A stretch of 64,000 nt of DNA from Topomyia yanbarensis (lineage: Eukaryota > Arthropoda > Insecta > Diptera > Culicidae): positions 202,286,897 to 202,350,896 of the forward strand of contig NC_080671.1 in NCBI RefSeq assembly GCF_030247195.1. The letters are read 5' to 3'. Each line of letters opens with the position of its first letter. Positions within the stretch are counted from its first letter, which is position 1. The notes below the pieces were generated by a model, which had not been told where the DNA came from, made no database searches, and saw only the letters and a list, made by a program, of their open reading frames with translations. The position numbers and the translations under genes were made by a program. This document shows positions 11,184 through 23,499 of the stretch, piece after piece.

Positions 11184-12511
11184 TAGGGTAACTGTGCCCT
11201 AATTCATCTTAGCACCTCTATTCATCCCATCCATTTGAACTCTATCTCTTTTATATAGGGTGACCATATCAGACGAGTGAAAAACGAGGACAATCGTAAG
11301 GGGATCCCGTCGTCTCGTGCATGCAAAATAAATTTGACGCATTCAATTTCTGCAGATAGTTGAAATCAACCGGGTTTTTCTTTCGTGAGTATCAGCTCAC
11401 CCAACACTAATTCAGATTTACACACATGCGGCTGTTTCTATACCAATCGACGAAAATTGGATGCAGATGTTAGAGAAATTTCCAATTGAGCGAATGAGAC
11501 GAAATACCTTGAGATACCCGCGAAGAACAGTCGTGAAGTCTTCAGTACTAAAAGCACATCATTAAAGTACAGTAGAAATATCAATAGCATCAGTTGCCTT
11601 CCATGAGATATTACTTTTGATTAAGAATATCTGCATTTTATCGTGGTTCGATTTATCAAAAGCGGAAGTTTGGTTGTTATTTTATCACGATATTTCATAC
11701 TCTTTATTTTGTACGATATTGTAGGGTGTTTGAAACAGAAGGTAATTTGCTGTCAAGCATCCAGATGTGAACCCTGTTGATCATCACCAAAATATTAAAT
11801 TGCAGTTAGTGAGTCTTACAAGGCACCATAATGACCAGGTCGAAAAACTTCGAGCAGCTCTCAAGGAAGTTATTTAATGGTTATTGACGTCTCGCTTAAC
11901 TCCCTTTTAATAGACAGGAAACATGTTCGCGGATTTCTAGCAATCCATTTTAAGATGGAAATGGGCTAGAGATACTAGTACGATGCGACTTTTTCACAGT
12001 TGTGGAGGAAATCGGTGGAGTCCAGAGTTGAAAGACGATTTAAGCCAAAAAGAAGCTCAGCTATTTCTCGTTTCATCAACATTGATAGTTCCCAGATTTT
12101 GGTGCACGTCCAGAACCTGGTCGATTTGCTTTCGTTGCGATTAGGTGAATCAAGCGAAGAATTATTTTTCTCTTGGAAGATAAAAACGAGGAGAAATGAA
12201 GCATTTTTCACGAAGTCCCAGGACACCAGGACAGTCTATTAAAAAACCAGGACGTCTGGTCACCTTATCTTTATTCAACGCATTAGCTTAAATGGTAGGA
12301 TGAATAAGGGTTCGTTGTACTCGACTTTTGACTTCGCTCAAACGCGAGTATTTTACATTTTGCATGCCTGATTGTTATTTGTATTACTTCTTAGGAACGA
12401 ACCAAAGATGTTGAAACCAATTTAAGCGCAATCCAGTGACAGATAGCCGAGTTATCAACAAAATAGTGTAAAATCAGGACTAATGAGATGAATAAGGGCT
12501 TGTCAACCCTA
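11184..12511 (+). mobile_element. TAGGGT-family MITE, second subfamily, interrupted by a 1-kb element
   Basis: The left end TAGGGTAACTGTGCCCTAAT and the right end, which reverse-complements to TAGGGTTGACAAGCCCTTAT, form an imperfect TIR that continues with TTCATCT. TA lies at both ends. The internal blocks CAACGCATTAGCTTAAATGG and GATGTTGAAACCAATTTAAG occur in the copies at 2119 and 6745. After position 11255 the element is interrupted and resumes near 12268. Its 3' half is included in the tandem duplication, so a second right end lies at about 12976. Confidence 0.75.
11256..12267. mobile_element. Nested DNA element with TARGGTGACCA ends
   Basis: Inside the TAGGGT-family element lies a 1.01-kb insertion. 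Its ends are TAGGGTGACCA at left and, reverse-complemented, TAAGGTGACCA at right. The uninterrupted relative at 2119-2262 confirms that this segment is extra. Candidate duplications are TCTTTTAT at left and TCTTTATT at right, which are imperfect, so the superfamily is undecided. The two overlapping ORFs near 12000-12240 match no transposase I recognise. Confidence 0.6.
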
Positions 12512-13179
12512 GATGGCTCCTTACTTTTTTTACATGTTTTTCCATCTAGTAGTCTAATTCTTTCTTTCGGCCTATTTTTTTTATAACACTATTAAAATTT
12601 GCGACTCGTATCTAGCTATACATTTTCTATTTCAAAGCGTGCCATACTGCTGGAGAAATCACAGGTTGTAAATTAGTTTTGCTATCCATCCTCAATATGC
12701 CTATTAGAGAGTTAGGACGTCTGGTCACCTTATCTTTATTCAACGCATTAGCTTAAATGGTAGGATGAATAAGGGTTCGTTGTACTCGACTTTTGACTTC
12801 GCTCAAACGCGAGTATTTCACATTTTGCATGCCTGATTGTTATTTGTATTACTTCTTAGGAACGAACCAAAGATGTTGAAACCAATTTAAGCGCAATCCA
12901 GTGACAGATAGCCGAGTTATCAACAAAATAGTGTAAAATCAGGACTAATGAGATGAATAAGGGCTTGTCAACCCTAGATGGCTCCTTACTTTTTTTACAT
13001 GTTTTTCCATCTAGTAGTCTAATTCTTTCTTTCGGCCTATTTTTTTTATAACACTATTAAAATTTGCGACTCGTATCTAGCTATACATTTTCTATTTCAA
13101 AGCGTGCCATACTGCTGGAGAAATCACAGGTTGTAAATTAGTTTTGCTATCCATCCTCAATATGCCTATTAGAGAGTTA
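12250..13179 (+). repeat. 465-bp exact tandem duplication
   Basis: 12250-12714 is repeated at 12715-13179 with, as far as I can see, one substitution (GTATTTTACA versus GTATTTCACA). The unit begins at GGACGTCTGGTCACC inside the terminal repeat of the nested element and covers the 3' half of the TAGGGT-family element plus about 200 bp downstream, ending at CTATTAGAGAGTTA. The breakpoints do not coincide with element ends, so it is a segmental duplication or an assembly artefact, not a transposition. Confidence 0.93.
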
Positions 13180-14096
13180 TATACTTTGAAATACCAATAA
13201 TAGCGCCGGCCACGTCCTTACAGTCATCACGGAAGGGAATGAATGTTAGCGTTTGTAGGATGGGGTAGAGAGTTATATAAATCTGGATTCACCTTGATGA
13301 GTGATACGATCTATGAAACTCTCAGTAGTGTCATCATGTGCCCATTGCTTTGGGCAGCCGGCTACCAAGACTTTATGATAAATTTATCGTTTTTTGAATT
13401 AATTTTAAATTGCTCGGTTTAAAAAAAAACAACTTTAACTCCGGACAGCCGACAGTCGTATTGCTTATTTGTATTTGAATCAAACGGCAGGTGAACGATT
13501 TTATTATCCCATGCTCCTTCATACCGGCGAAACACGGCATTCCAAAAACAATACAATATAATGAAAAACAATAACTTTTAGTATCTTGAGACATTTGTCG
13601 ATATATGTATGTAATTATAGGTTTCGTAATACACGAATTATTTATCGTGTATTAATTTTGGTATTAATATTAATGACAATTATGTATTGGCTTCTTTCTT
13701 CGCGGACGATTGATTCTTCTGTTATAATTATTCGCGCGCGTTGTTATGCTATCTAAGGTACATTTCAAAAGGTATAAAATAGGTCCTACCGAAATACTTA
13801 AAATGACTAACTTTGTATGCCGGAGATACAAACGGTGACATATGTGCGCGGTTGTTTACGCTAATTACTAGGACAAGATTAAAAGCAATAAAACCAGTTT
13901 TAATCCACCTAGTGGTGCAATTGCGCCTTTCTCATTTATCCAAACTATGATTCATTAGCTGGTTTTGTTCAATAGAATTGTGAAAATGTCTATTACATTC
14001 TTATTTCACTTAGCACGTATCCCACGACTACCATGAAAGTAGACGCATTGTTGCATTGTCTTTGTTTGTTGCATTGTCTTTGTTTTTATAGTCAAA
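13180..14096. other. Unannotated AT-rich stretch
   Basis: No recognisable repeat or coding feature. Confidence 0.45.
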
Positions 14097-14600
14097 AATG
14101 TGTGTCGCGGAAATTCCGCCAATTTACCCCAGCCCCGAGGTAAGTTGGCGGTATGTATGAATACGCCAGAAAATGGAGATTCAATTATATCAAAGTTTCG
14201 TGCTGAATGTCTTTTCAATAAAATTGTATATTAACCAACGATTGCCAATATATTTCATTCTCAACACCCCGGCATTTTACTTTGACGCGTATTCCATATT
14301 CAAAAGAATATTCTTGAAATTCTTCAGGCGATTGGCCGAACTAAATATTCCCTGCATTGACGAGATACACAAAGTTTTACTTTAGAGTGATTTCGACAAA
14401 TAATAAAAATTTGATGACTATATTTACACTGTAAATAGTAGCGCCAACTTGCCCCGCGTACGTCACCGCCAGCTTACCCCAACCGCAATTTTACAAAAAA
14501 CCATTTAAAAAATAACTTTAATTCATGGATAGATTTAATATCTATACGCATACTGAAAGCTCTTTTTACGCACTATCGAAAAATAAAATCAATTGAGAGT
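14097..14600 (+). mobile_element. GGTAAGTTGGCGG element, partial copy
   Basis: Homologous to the interior of 21244-22938. It has the hairpin CCGCCAATTTACCCC / GGTAAGTTGGCGG at about 14118-14153, then TGTCTTTTCAATAAAA, TTCTTCAGGCGATTGGC, CTGCATTGACGAGA, GCCAACTTGCCCCG and GAAAGCTCTTTTTACGCACT. Both outer ends of the element are missing. No transposase is readable. Confidence 0.82.
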
Positions 14601-14779
14601 GTTTAAAATTTAAAAAGTTTGCTTGGTATGCTCGAAAACACATTGACATTGTTTGATTGGCAATCAGTGAACTAGATGTGCGAATCGAAGTAATTTGGTG
14701 ACCATTTCAATAGTTTTTAGCCTCTGCGGTGTTACGATTGTACCGATTTATTTGGAAAATTCCAGTGTGATAAGCTCAC

Positions 14780-14905
14780 AACTAACCAACCTGTAACTCC
14801 GGAACTAAGAGTCAGAACCGAAAGAAATTCGGCAGCAGTCAATGGCATTACTGTATCTTTCATTTGAAATCAAGTTTGTAAAAATCGGTAGAGAATTCGC
14901 TGGGT
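14780..14905 (+). repeat. Dispersed repeat (TAACTCCGGAAC ... TTTCATTTGAAAT)
   Basis: The order TAACTCCGGAAC, then AGTCAATGGCATTA, CTTTCATTTGAAATCAAG and AAAAATCGGTAG is the plus-strand form of a diverged repeat found also at 32205-32280 (minus), 52845-52930, 54515-54650 and 56262-56330. It is non-coding, and its parent element is not identified here. Confidence 0.6.
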
Positions 14906-15047
14906 AATAGGTGTGATATTTGCTTAGGAACTAAAGAAAGAGTTCCCCGGAGGCATCATGAACCGTCATAGGTGGCCATTGTGGCCAAATTTGCTCAAAT
15001 AAATATTAAAAAAAATGATTTTCTTTGAATTTTGAGCTCTCTTGCAC

Positions 15048-15048
<1 letters not shown>

Positions 15049-15083
<35 letters not shown>

Positions 15084-15093
15084 ATATATATAT
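15049..15093. repeat. (TATC)n microsatellite followed by (TA)n
   Basis: About eight TATC units, then six to seven TA units. The TA run is the 5' start of the adjoining Helitron, whose insertion point lies at the last TATC. Confidence 0.95.
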
Positions 15094-15305
15094 AAAAGTC
15101 AAAGTTTGTATGTATATGATTCATAGACTCCCAAACGGCTTAGCCGATTTTCGTAAAAATTTATACACAGTAGGTATTTGTTATGGGGCGTGTTTGTGAA
15201 CTATTAGTTGGAGATTACATGCCCGCCAGATGGCGCTTTGGAACAAATTGTGTTTTCCACCTACTTCGTTGAAAAGCGCAGCAACGCGCGATGGGTATTA
15301 GCTAG
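15079..15305 (+). mobile_element. Small non-autonomous Helitron
   Basis: The element begins TCTATATATATATATAAAAG and then has AAACGGCTTAGCCGATTTT, a typical insect Helitron 5' end. It finishes GCAACGCGCG, a GC-rich hairpin, followed by GGGTATTAGCTAG. The 3' end is therefore the CTRR type and the insertion lies between A (15078) and T (15306), as expected for Helitrons, with no TIR and no duplication. The length of 227 bp allows no Rep/helicase, so mobilisation in trans would be needed. Confidence 0.78.
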
Positions 15306-15315
15306 TAGTTGATAT

Positions 15316-15590
15316 AGTGTACCTATAGTTGCAAGTCCCATAAGAAAGCAATGGGATTTGCAACAATAGAAACCGAAAATAGCGATTGCACCACCATTGG
15401 TACATGTGTTCCTATAGTGGTACAAGCGGTTTTGAATACATAAATTGGTTATTAAACCATCTTTATATTTTTCCTATGAAAAGGGGACTGAAAGCTTTCG
15501 TTTAATGTATTAACATTGCCCATAGGTCTATTCATCGATTTTTTATCAAAAGTTTTCCTTAAGTATGCGACTATTGGTACATCCACCCTA
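15316..15590. mobile_element. Putative MITE with TGTACCWATAGT ends
   Basis: Left TGTACCTATAGTTGCA and right (reverse complement) TGTACCAATAGTCGCA agree at 14 of 16 bases. Inside, TTGCAAGTCCCAT / ATGGGATTTGCAA forms a hairpin at about 15329-15369, and further ACCATTGGTACA and CTATAGTGGTACA motifs recur. There is no ORF. It follows the Helitron end almost directly. Confidence 0.6.
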
Positions 15591-18500
15591 AAAATAGATT
15601 CGCTTAGCATTGTAAAATTTTCTAAATTTTCGACATGCTAGGGTGGTAGGTAACGGTTTACACTTTTTCATGTTATGTAGATAGTTAAGAAATACGTTGA
15701 ACCTAAAGATCGTAATAAAATATTCCTGTGAAATGAAGCATCTAGCAGCCAGTTTAGAGCGCACAAAAACCTTTTTTTACTATGTTTATAAAGCGTGAAC
15801 TTTTTGGTTAAAATCTGTAAAATGTTTAATAATTATAAGACGATTGACTTCCTGAGCAAACGAAAAGCTCATAATGACCCCATGCTTATCCGCATCAGTC
15901 CAGTAGATTATAAAAATAATCTTATAATTATATATTTTCTAGTGTATTTATATTATGTTTCGAAATATGGTTAGACCCTATAATTAATACTTTCAAGGGG
16001 TAGTGGGGTGTCAAACCTATGAGAATTGGCTTGGTTTATGAGATCAGCACCTTACCCCATATTTTAATGATATATAAGAGCATGACACCATATCACTTTT
16101 AGACGAAGTGAATTTTATTTTATTTGTACATTTGAAGTTATTGAAAATTTTAAGTTCATTCTTCAACAAATCTCCTTTCGTTTCTATACGACTTTCAAAT
16201 AAAAGTTTGTATATTGAATCTGTATCTAATTACATCCACGAATCATCAAAATAGTCAACTTTTCTAAAATAATGCATAACATAGAATTGTTTTCAAAACA
16301 AAATAAAATATTACAGTTGCCACCCACAGAAAACAGTATACGCAACATATGAACACAGCATATACATTGCATGGATTTACTGGGGTCAGTTACACTAATA
16401 CTAGTTGTTCATGGAACCCCTTAACCCTCCAACAACGACTAATAGTTTTGTTAGATCTGCAAAGTCTGACAGTAGAATGATTACCGCATAAATTAATACG
16501 TTGTAAACCTATAACGATTGCTACAAAACAGGGTAATTAGCCCTTTTTGGTTCTAAGATAGTGTTGCCGCATTTTATCGATGATTACCCAGCATACAATC
16601 CAAAGAGTACGTACAAATTAGTATCTCTTTGCTTCGGTTCTTCATGCCAACACTTTTCAAGAGGTGGGGCAAAACTAAGTCCAACACCTTATTTTCGAAT
16701 TTATGTACAAAATCGTGCACGTAAGGTGCGATCGTACATTTACCGGGAACCCCATGCACCCAACACACTGCAATGACCACTGACTGCAGACCTACCTCAC
16801 AGAACTGTTAGGGACATATTTCATCAGTTCCCGGCCCTTGCCCAGAGCGCCATGCTGTTCGCAATCACGTTTTTTAAAGAAGTATGCAGTAATACAATCA
16901 TTGCCAATGGGTCTCTAGAACCCGCCTAATTTATTGCACAAGTCCATTGTTCTGACAATAAAAATCGGCAGGGTTCTGACAAGGTGCTGCTAAACAATGT
17001 ACATAGGGGAGGGAAAAGTGCTGCTTTTTACTGGCAAGAAAAAAAATACAAAATATTGCTGAAAAGAAAAGCGAATCGGGAGATAAAAAAAATTGAAACG
17101 AGAGTAAACATATGCTCGGGTCTTTATTTATTAGGCCTGTGGGATCTTTTAGAATTGGCAATCACTGTCCGAGCCTAACCAGACACAGGCCACATCCAGC
17201 AAGGCACACTGGCAGCATAAAGCCTCTGCTTCGTGGAGAGCCGAGCAAAGAAAACAGATCATAAATAATTGCACGCTGAGAAGGAAACGTATAGACCTCA
17301 GCTTAGTAGGAAAAGGAATTAACAGAAGATAAAAAGGAATAATGAATTCTTCACATTTCGGTTTCGTATTTTATGGGATTTTAGGTTTATGTTTATCGTG
17401 TTTGGTGAAATCTCGGCGTGGATGAAAAATTTGTACAAGCCGCTCTTTACGTTCCTTTCTGGTTTGCCATGTCAGCCTGTATTGGCGCATGAATTTGCTT
17501 GTGCCAGATTTCCTCTACTTCTTGGTGTTGTTTTTTGTCACTACACCTTCTTCCCTTTTTATTTGTTGGTTTGTTATAAATGAGATGTGATTTATCTGAT
17601 AAGTTATTAAGTAGAAGTGAACAATATATTATCTCATCTCGGTTGTTTGTAATTTGAGAACGGTTCGAATTATTTATTTCCTCAACTTTGTCTTTGGGTC
17701 TTCCTTTTCGGTACCAGCAGTTATTTTTCTCTGAACGCTTTATGCCGAACCGGAGGCGTAGTGTGCGAGCTTATTGTGATATATTTTCTTGTTGAATTTT
17801 GACCGTTTCCTACAAATGAGGACGTTTTGTTCGTGTCGCTTGTGTAAACGTATTTATCCCGAAGGCGTCGAGTGACATACGGAGGAGGATGCTTGTTTCC
17901 GTAACACGCCACATCCATTATCCCGAAACCGATCATGCGATAATGATCTGTTCCAGCTGATGTTAGGGACACACGATGACGTGTCGAAGGGAACTTCAAG
18001 AGATCTTCTTCATTGAATTTTATCGAAACATATTATAAGCAAGAATACTTCGAAGAAGACATGAACACGAACCAGTTGAAAGCTCACTAGTTGTCACCGG
18101 GCTACGAATACGGTTATTCACTAGTTTGGTTTCACTTTATCTCAAGCATGCTCTCCTCATTTATTATTTACAATCTTCTCCGTTAGGAAAATCTAGACAC
18201 TTTAACATTCTTTAGGTGTTGGGGTCCCGAAATAATCTTTCAAAATACGATAACTTTTTAAGTCTTGCACCTAGAAGTTTGGAGTTTCTTGGCTTTTCTC
18301 CTTTCATGGAGAGCAACGATTTTCAATAGAGCTTAAAATTTTCGGACATTCCTGAAGGGCTGTATAAAAAAGTCACTAATAACCCGCTAACGTCATATTG
18401 AACCGGATTTTGATATGAGTTTAAGACACATTTCAACCGAATCTATATGCACTTGTATCTAAATTTTTTGTTAGAGTTTCGATTTTAAGTTTTTGGTAAA

Positions 18501-21243
18501 TATTACCGTTTCTGATCAGGTTGGTCAGTGGGATTCGGTTCCGAATGCAGAACCGTCATGACAGATCACAGGTTTATTGACAGAATACTTACAGTAAACA
18601 CAAATACAATAAAAATACGAATGTACCAATCAGTTTTGAACATGATGCGAACGACCTTGGATTCTCCACATTACGATTTAGTTGTCCATTTCTGTGGTAC
18701 AATAGTATATCTCATAATACTGAACAACCGACAATGTGGCCAATCAATGAAACTGCCCCCAAAGTTTTGTAATATTGTCAAAAGCTTACATAAAATACCA
18801 TCAAAAATGATATTGATACTCTGATTCAAATACTGACCCTGGATTCTACGTGAAAGTCATCTGGAAGATACGAAGCGCCGTACAATGGCTAATTTATGAA
18901 TCTAGTTCTAGAATTCATAAAGTTCGTCTTAGAATCAGGTGTTTTTAGTATTTCTTGAAATCTCATTTGTATGAATTCGTACTTATGTCCTACACATATT
19001 CTTTTTTGCTACATAATGACCTTCCGGATGATCTGGACGAGCTTTTTTCGAAATATTTTTGGTAATATCATTCGCATTAATTCTTACTTGTGCCTGAGAT
19101 ATGGACCCTATTGGTAGCGTAGTGACCTGTGGTTTTCTCGAAAGGTTTTGTTTGAGAGTTACTATTGTAAAGAAATCGTATTTGTGACTGGAACAAAGAC
19201 CTTATAGGTTTCGTGGAAACTTTCCGAAAGATCCATAAGAAAACATTGACCAAAAAATAGAAGCTTCCGTAGTTACTTGTGGAATGCTGTGAAAAACAAC
19301 TGCAAATGTCTCAACGTTTCTTCCAGTAGATTTTGAGTTATGATGTACATCGTCAAACATGTTTCCGGTGTTGCGCCTGACTGAATAGACAAACAATCCT
19401 TGTAAAGAAAAAAAAATTATTAACCCAATTTTTTTAGTCGATAATACCTTACACAGCCCCCCTTCAGATCCGAAACGATTTTGGCTATTCTTCCATATTC
19501 AACTCTTTGCGTCATTTTGACAAGTTATCTGTCTAGTCTCTACAACTCTTTCATAACCTGTGCATATTTGTTCTATCATTAAGAATTAAACGATAATTTG
19601 TTCTACAGCGGAAATGCTGATCATTCAAGATATGATAGAATATTATAAATGGCGAAACAATATTAACTAGCTTTAATATCGTTTAAATAACGATCAAAAT
19701 AAGAATATTTGTAGCAGATTGTTTGCCGTCATAAGTTTAAATTGTATGGCATGGCTTTATTTACAATCTTTTATTTAATCATAGTTTCGGACTCTTTCGA
19801 AAGCAGCAAAATATGAATAAACTTCCACTAGCTAATTGTGTTCTTTGTGAGAAGATATAACTAGAAATAGGGTACTAATTGTGATTATATATCATTTTCT
19901 TTTGATCCCTTTTTTTTAAATAACAAAAATAAACAGTTTCACTTATTTTGATAACCATAGGTAAACCAAAAAGTAGAAATATAATTTTTATTTAATGCAG
20001 CTCTGCATCCAATTATAAAATTTCATTCGACAGTTTGTTTCAAAATGATTGAACTTCTGCTAACCTGCAATATAACTCTTCGACGTGGCGTTTTGAAATG
20101 GGCGTGCAGCATCTTCTAAATACGACAATAAAGAATATTAAAAAAATGGAATTTAAAGTTCTATTACACCTGTTTTTCGTACGGGACAAAACTTGCTTAC
20201 TTGCCCTCATACGGTTTGTGTGCGACATGGGCCATAATATTGCACATGAAGGTCGAAAATTTAATCCAAATTATTGAGATGTGCCCAAGAGGAACATGGC
20301 GGCCTGTTTTCGTTTGGCTTCAGGATGCAGCCATTTCTGCAACGACAGGTACTAACGTCTTAAACCGAACTAAACTCAGGCCTGAATTCAAAGATAATAC
20401 CGCGTGGCGGTACCATTTAGATTGAAACTTACCGCTAAAAGTGTATACTACTATAGTTCTCCGAAAACGGTTCGATGCACTATACATAATAGTAGAGCAT
20501 TATTTTTTTCAATAGAATTAGAGCTTAACCGTTTCTGTGTACGAAAAATCTTCAATGATGGAGGGAGCCCTGCTTATTGTGCAATGTGGAATTGAATGCG
20601 ACGAATTATCATTGATCTACCCAACTAGCTAGTCTTCTTCATTCAATAAGCATCAGGGCAGTGTCCGGACTTTTACAGCTGCACGTAAATTTTATGCTTT
20701 ATTTACAGACTCAGAACATTTGTTTTCACACTTGCCGATAACACCGGTGCACCTTTTTCGCATTCGCCACAACATGCATCATAAATCTTGCACCTCGCCA
20801 AACAATAATTCTCCAATTCTACTCAGGGCCATACGTCATTCTCAGCTCCAAATAGTTATTTTTTCTGCCTAGCCCCGGTGTATGTGTCTTGTGGGCAGCG
20901 TTTAAGAACCTGGAATAGTTACAGACAGAAATAAATATTTTTTCCTGCGGGTGGTTTATGGTAGGTCATAAATTCAAATTACACGTCACCTTCGCCATTA
21001 TGCCATTTGCCCTCTGTCATATTTTGCTATTTCGCCTCGACCGGTGCGATAAGCGTTTACCGATTGTATGCATTTGTTTCACTGTGTCGCTTACTTTTTA
21101 GGTTCCTGTAGTTTCGTTTGTTAAATTATTAGATTCTTTTCCAATTTGTTTCTAACCCTGCTTATGCAACAATAGCAAGGCCAGCGCTATTATCCTAACC
21201 ACTGTAAGAATAATATATGGTCGGAGCTACAACATGCAATGAT
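15591..21243. other. 5.6-kb stretch without recognised repeats or genes
   Basis: I find no TIR pair, tandem array or transposon protein here. 16560-17400 and 20640-20900 have a more balanced base composition than their surroundings and could be unique host intronic or intergenic DNA. Plus-strand ORFs such as 18528-18824 and minus-strand 17721-17999 show no known motif. No promoter or splice model can be supported. Confidence 0.4.
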
Positions 21244-22938
21244 TAGGGGAGACCGGGGCTAGTTGGCGGTGTTTTCAGTTTTCATTTTTACCGCTTTGAT
21301 TTTGGTAGATCTAGCAAAATAGAACACGCTGCATGAAAAGGTTGGCAACTTCTCTGAATGTTATTAAAATGTTTGATACGTTGTCTTCATTTCTAGAGAC
21401 AAAAATATGTGACATGGTAAAGCCGCCAACTTACCCCAGCCTCAGGGTAAGTTGGCGGTATGTATGGGGTAAGCTGGCGGAGTGCCAGAAACTAAGCAAT
21501 CTAATGGAATTACAATTACATAAGTGGTCCATATGAAATGTGCCGATTGTCTTTTCAATAAAACTGTATAGTATTCGACACTTTTCATTATATTTCAGTC
21601 TCAATACCCCGTCATTTTGACTTCGGCTCGTACTCCATATTCAAAAGCAAATTTTCGAAATTCTTCAGGCGATTGGCTGAAATAATTGCCCCCTGCATTG
21701 ACGAGAGACACAAGAAAAAGTTTCTCTTACTTTAGAGTGAATTCCAGAAGTAAAAATATATGATAACTATTTTTGCACTATAATTAGTACCGCCAACTTG
21801 CCCCGTGTGTGTTACCGCCAACTTACACCAACCGCATATTTTATAAAAAAGGATTTAAAAAATTACTTTTGGGTATGAATAGGTATAATATCTATACGGA
21901 TGCTGAAAGCTCTTTTCACGCACTATCGAAAAATATAATCCTTCGGAGAATAGATTGAAAACCCCTAAAATAACACAAAATGTATAAAATTAAGAAAATT
22001 TACAAAGTATGTGATGTGTGTTACTACCACCTATTGTAGCAGGACCACCGCCCATAGCACTGAGCAGTCCTTACACAACAATTTGATCAAGCTTTACTCA
22101 TTGACCCTAATCAGCCTGTTACTGTATGAAGGGCCAAAATGGAGTTGGGCAAGAGTGTTCGAGAATCTCCTTCCAATAACAGGATCATATAAGTCAATCG
22201 CAATGTAAGCCGTTATAGTGTAAGGTAGCTCCTATAGGTGGGGAGAAGAGTCCGCCCGATCTCCACGAAATATTTACAACAGGGAGCTGGTTGCTCCACT
22301 CTCCCTGTCCAAATCGCTTCAAAAGGGTACTCTGATGGTCCCTCCCCATTTCATTTACCCGGATGTATATATTGGAATACAGAATGTATTGCTTTTTGTT
22401 CCATATTATATTAATATACTACCATATAATCCCATACGTTAAGATGTAATGCCTAATTATATGGTTAGTAAAATGGATCTATCCACTAATATTTGATGCT
22501 GCTGCTAATTTCTTCGAGTAGTCATCTTATTTCCGCACTTCCTGTAATATACATTAATATGTGATGCTGTAAATTTGTATACTTTAATAAATAACAAATA
22601 ATTAATAAACTTTCATTTGTACACCTATAGAAGTTTTTTTTTCCTTTTGAACTTCCCTGTTTCTTGTGTATCATATATCCAATACCATCCCAATCAGGAT
22701 CAATACTTGATACTAAATCTATTAGTATCAAGTATTGATCCTGATTGGGCAGAAAATTTACAAAGTATGCTCAAAAACACAATATCGCCCACAGATTCTA
22801 CAAAACACAATGTTTCGCAACAAAAACACATGCGTTTCATATTACTTGAGGTACACAAGCTCTTTATGTCTAATAGAAACGGAGAAAGGGGGGTTCCGCC
22901 AACTCACCCCAACCACCGACTATCCCCGGGCTCCACTA
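21244..22938. mobile_element. GGTAAGTTGGCGG element, full copy with TIRs
   Basis: The ends are TAGGGGAGACCGGGGCTAGT and, reverse-complemented, TAGTGGAGCCCGGGGATAGT, followed by YGGYGG. The TIR is therefore about 26 bp with few mismatches, and TA is present at both borders. The interior is crowded with copies of CCGCCAACTTACCCC and its complement, including a hairpin at about 21426-21461 and further copies near 21470, 21785, 21815 and 22895. Of about 1.7 kb, no transposase reading frame is recognisable. The partial relative is 14097-14600. Confidence 0.82.
22689..22749. repeat. 27-bp-arm hairpin
   Basis: Arms 22689-22715 and 22723-22749 are exact inverted copies (CCCAATCAGGATCAATACTT and onward) around a 7-nt loop. 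It lies inside the 21244-22938 element, so it may be an internal palindrome of that element or a tiny nested insertion. Confidence 0.85.
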
Positions 22939-23188
22939 CCTTCTTCACATCCAGACTAGGGCTAATAGAGAATACAAAACAGGTATGTATTGAATAACCA
23001 ATAATCCGAAAAAAAAAACAATCACCTATTATTAGTCATCTGAAACATCAATCCTCTAGATCTACAATTTCAAGAACTTTGATATCATTAACATTCTAAA
23101 CTATTTTAAAAATGACTTCTATTTTAAAAATTGACCATCTCCATTAACCGTTTGTATTGATTCGATTTATTGATTGGCAACATTAATT

Positions 23189-23435
23189 GGTCGGTGTTAA
23201 GTCAGACCGGACTAAGTCGCAAAACATAAAAAATGAGATAATGATGTCACTGGATAGGAAATTTCGTCAGCTATATTCGACTTTTGCCAGATTTGGAATA
23301 TGTAACAATAATCAAGAATTATGACAAAAATTAATTTTCAATTATAATCTAAAGGATGCTACGATTCAAACTTTAAACTCGTTTTTCTCGAAATCAATAT
23401 TTTGTCACTTAGTCCGGTCTGACTTAACACTGACC
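23189..23435. mobile_element. MITE with GGTCRGTGTTAAGTCAGACC ends, AATT duplications
   Basis: The left end GGTCGGTGTTAAGTCAGACC and the inverted right end GGTCAGTGTTAAGTCAGACC continue with GGACTAAGT, giving a TIR of about 30 bp with one early mismatch. AATT flanks both sides (23185-23188 and 23436-23439). Length is 247 bp and there is no ORF. The superfamily is unassigned. Confidence 0.85.
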
Positions 23436-23499
23436 AATTGGTCAATGTTTTTGCAAGCATCAGTGTTCCTAGGCCCATGTCAAAATGATTTCCTCTAAT

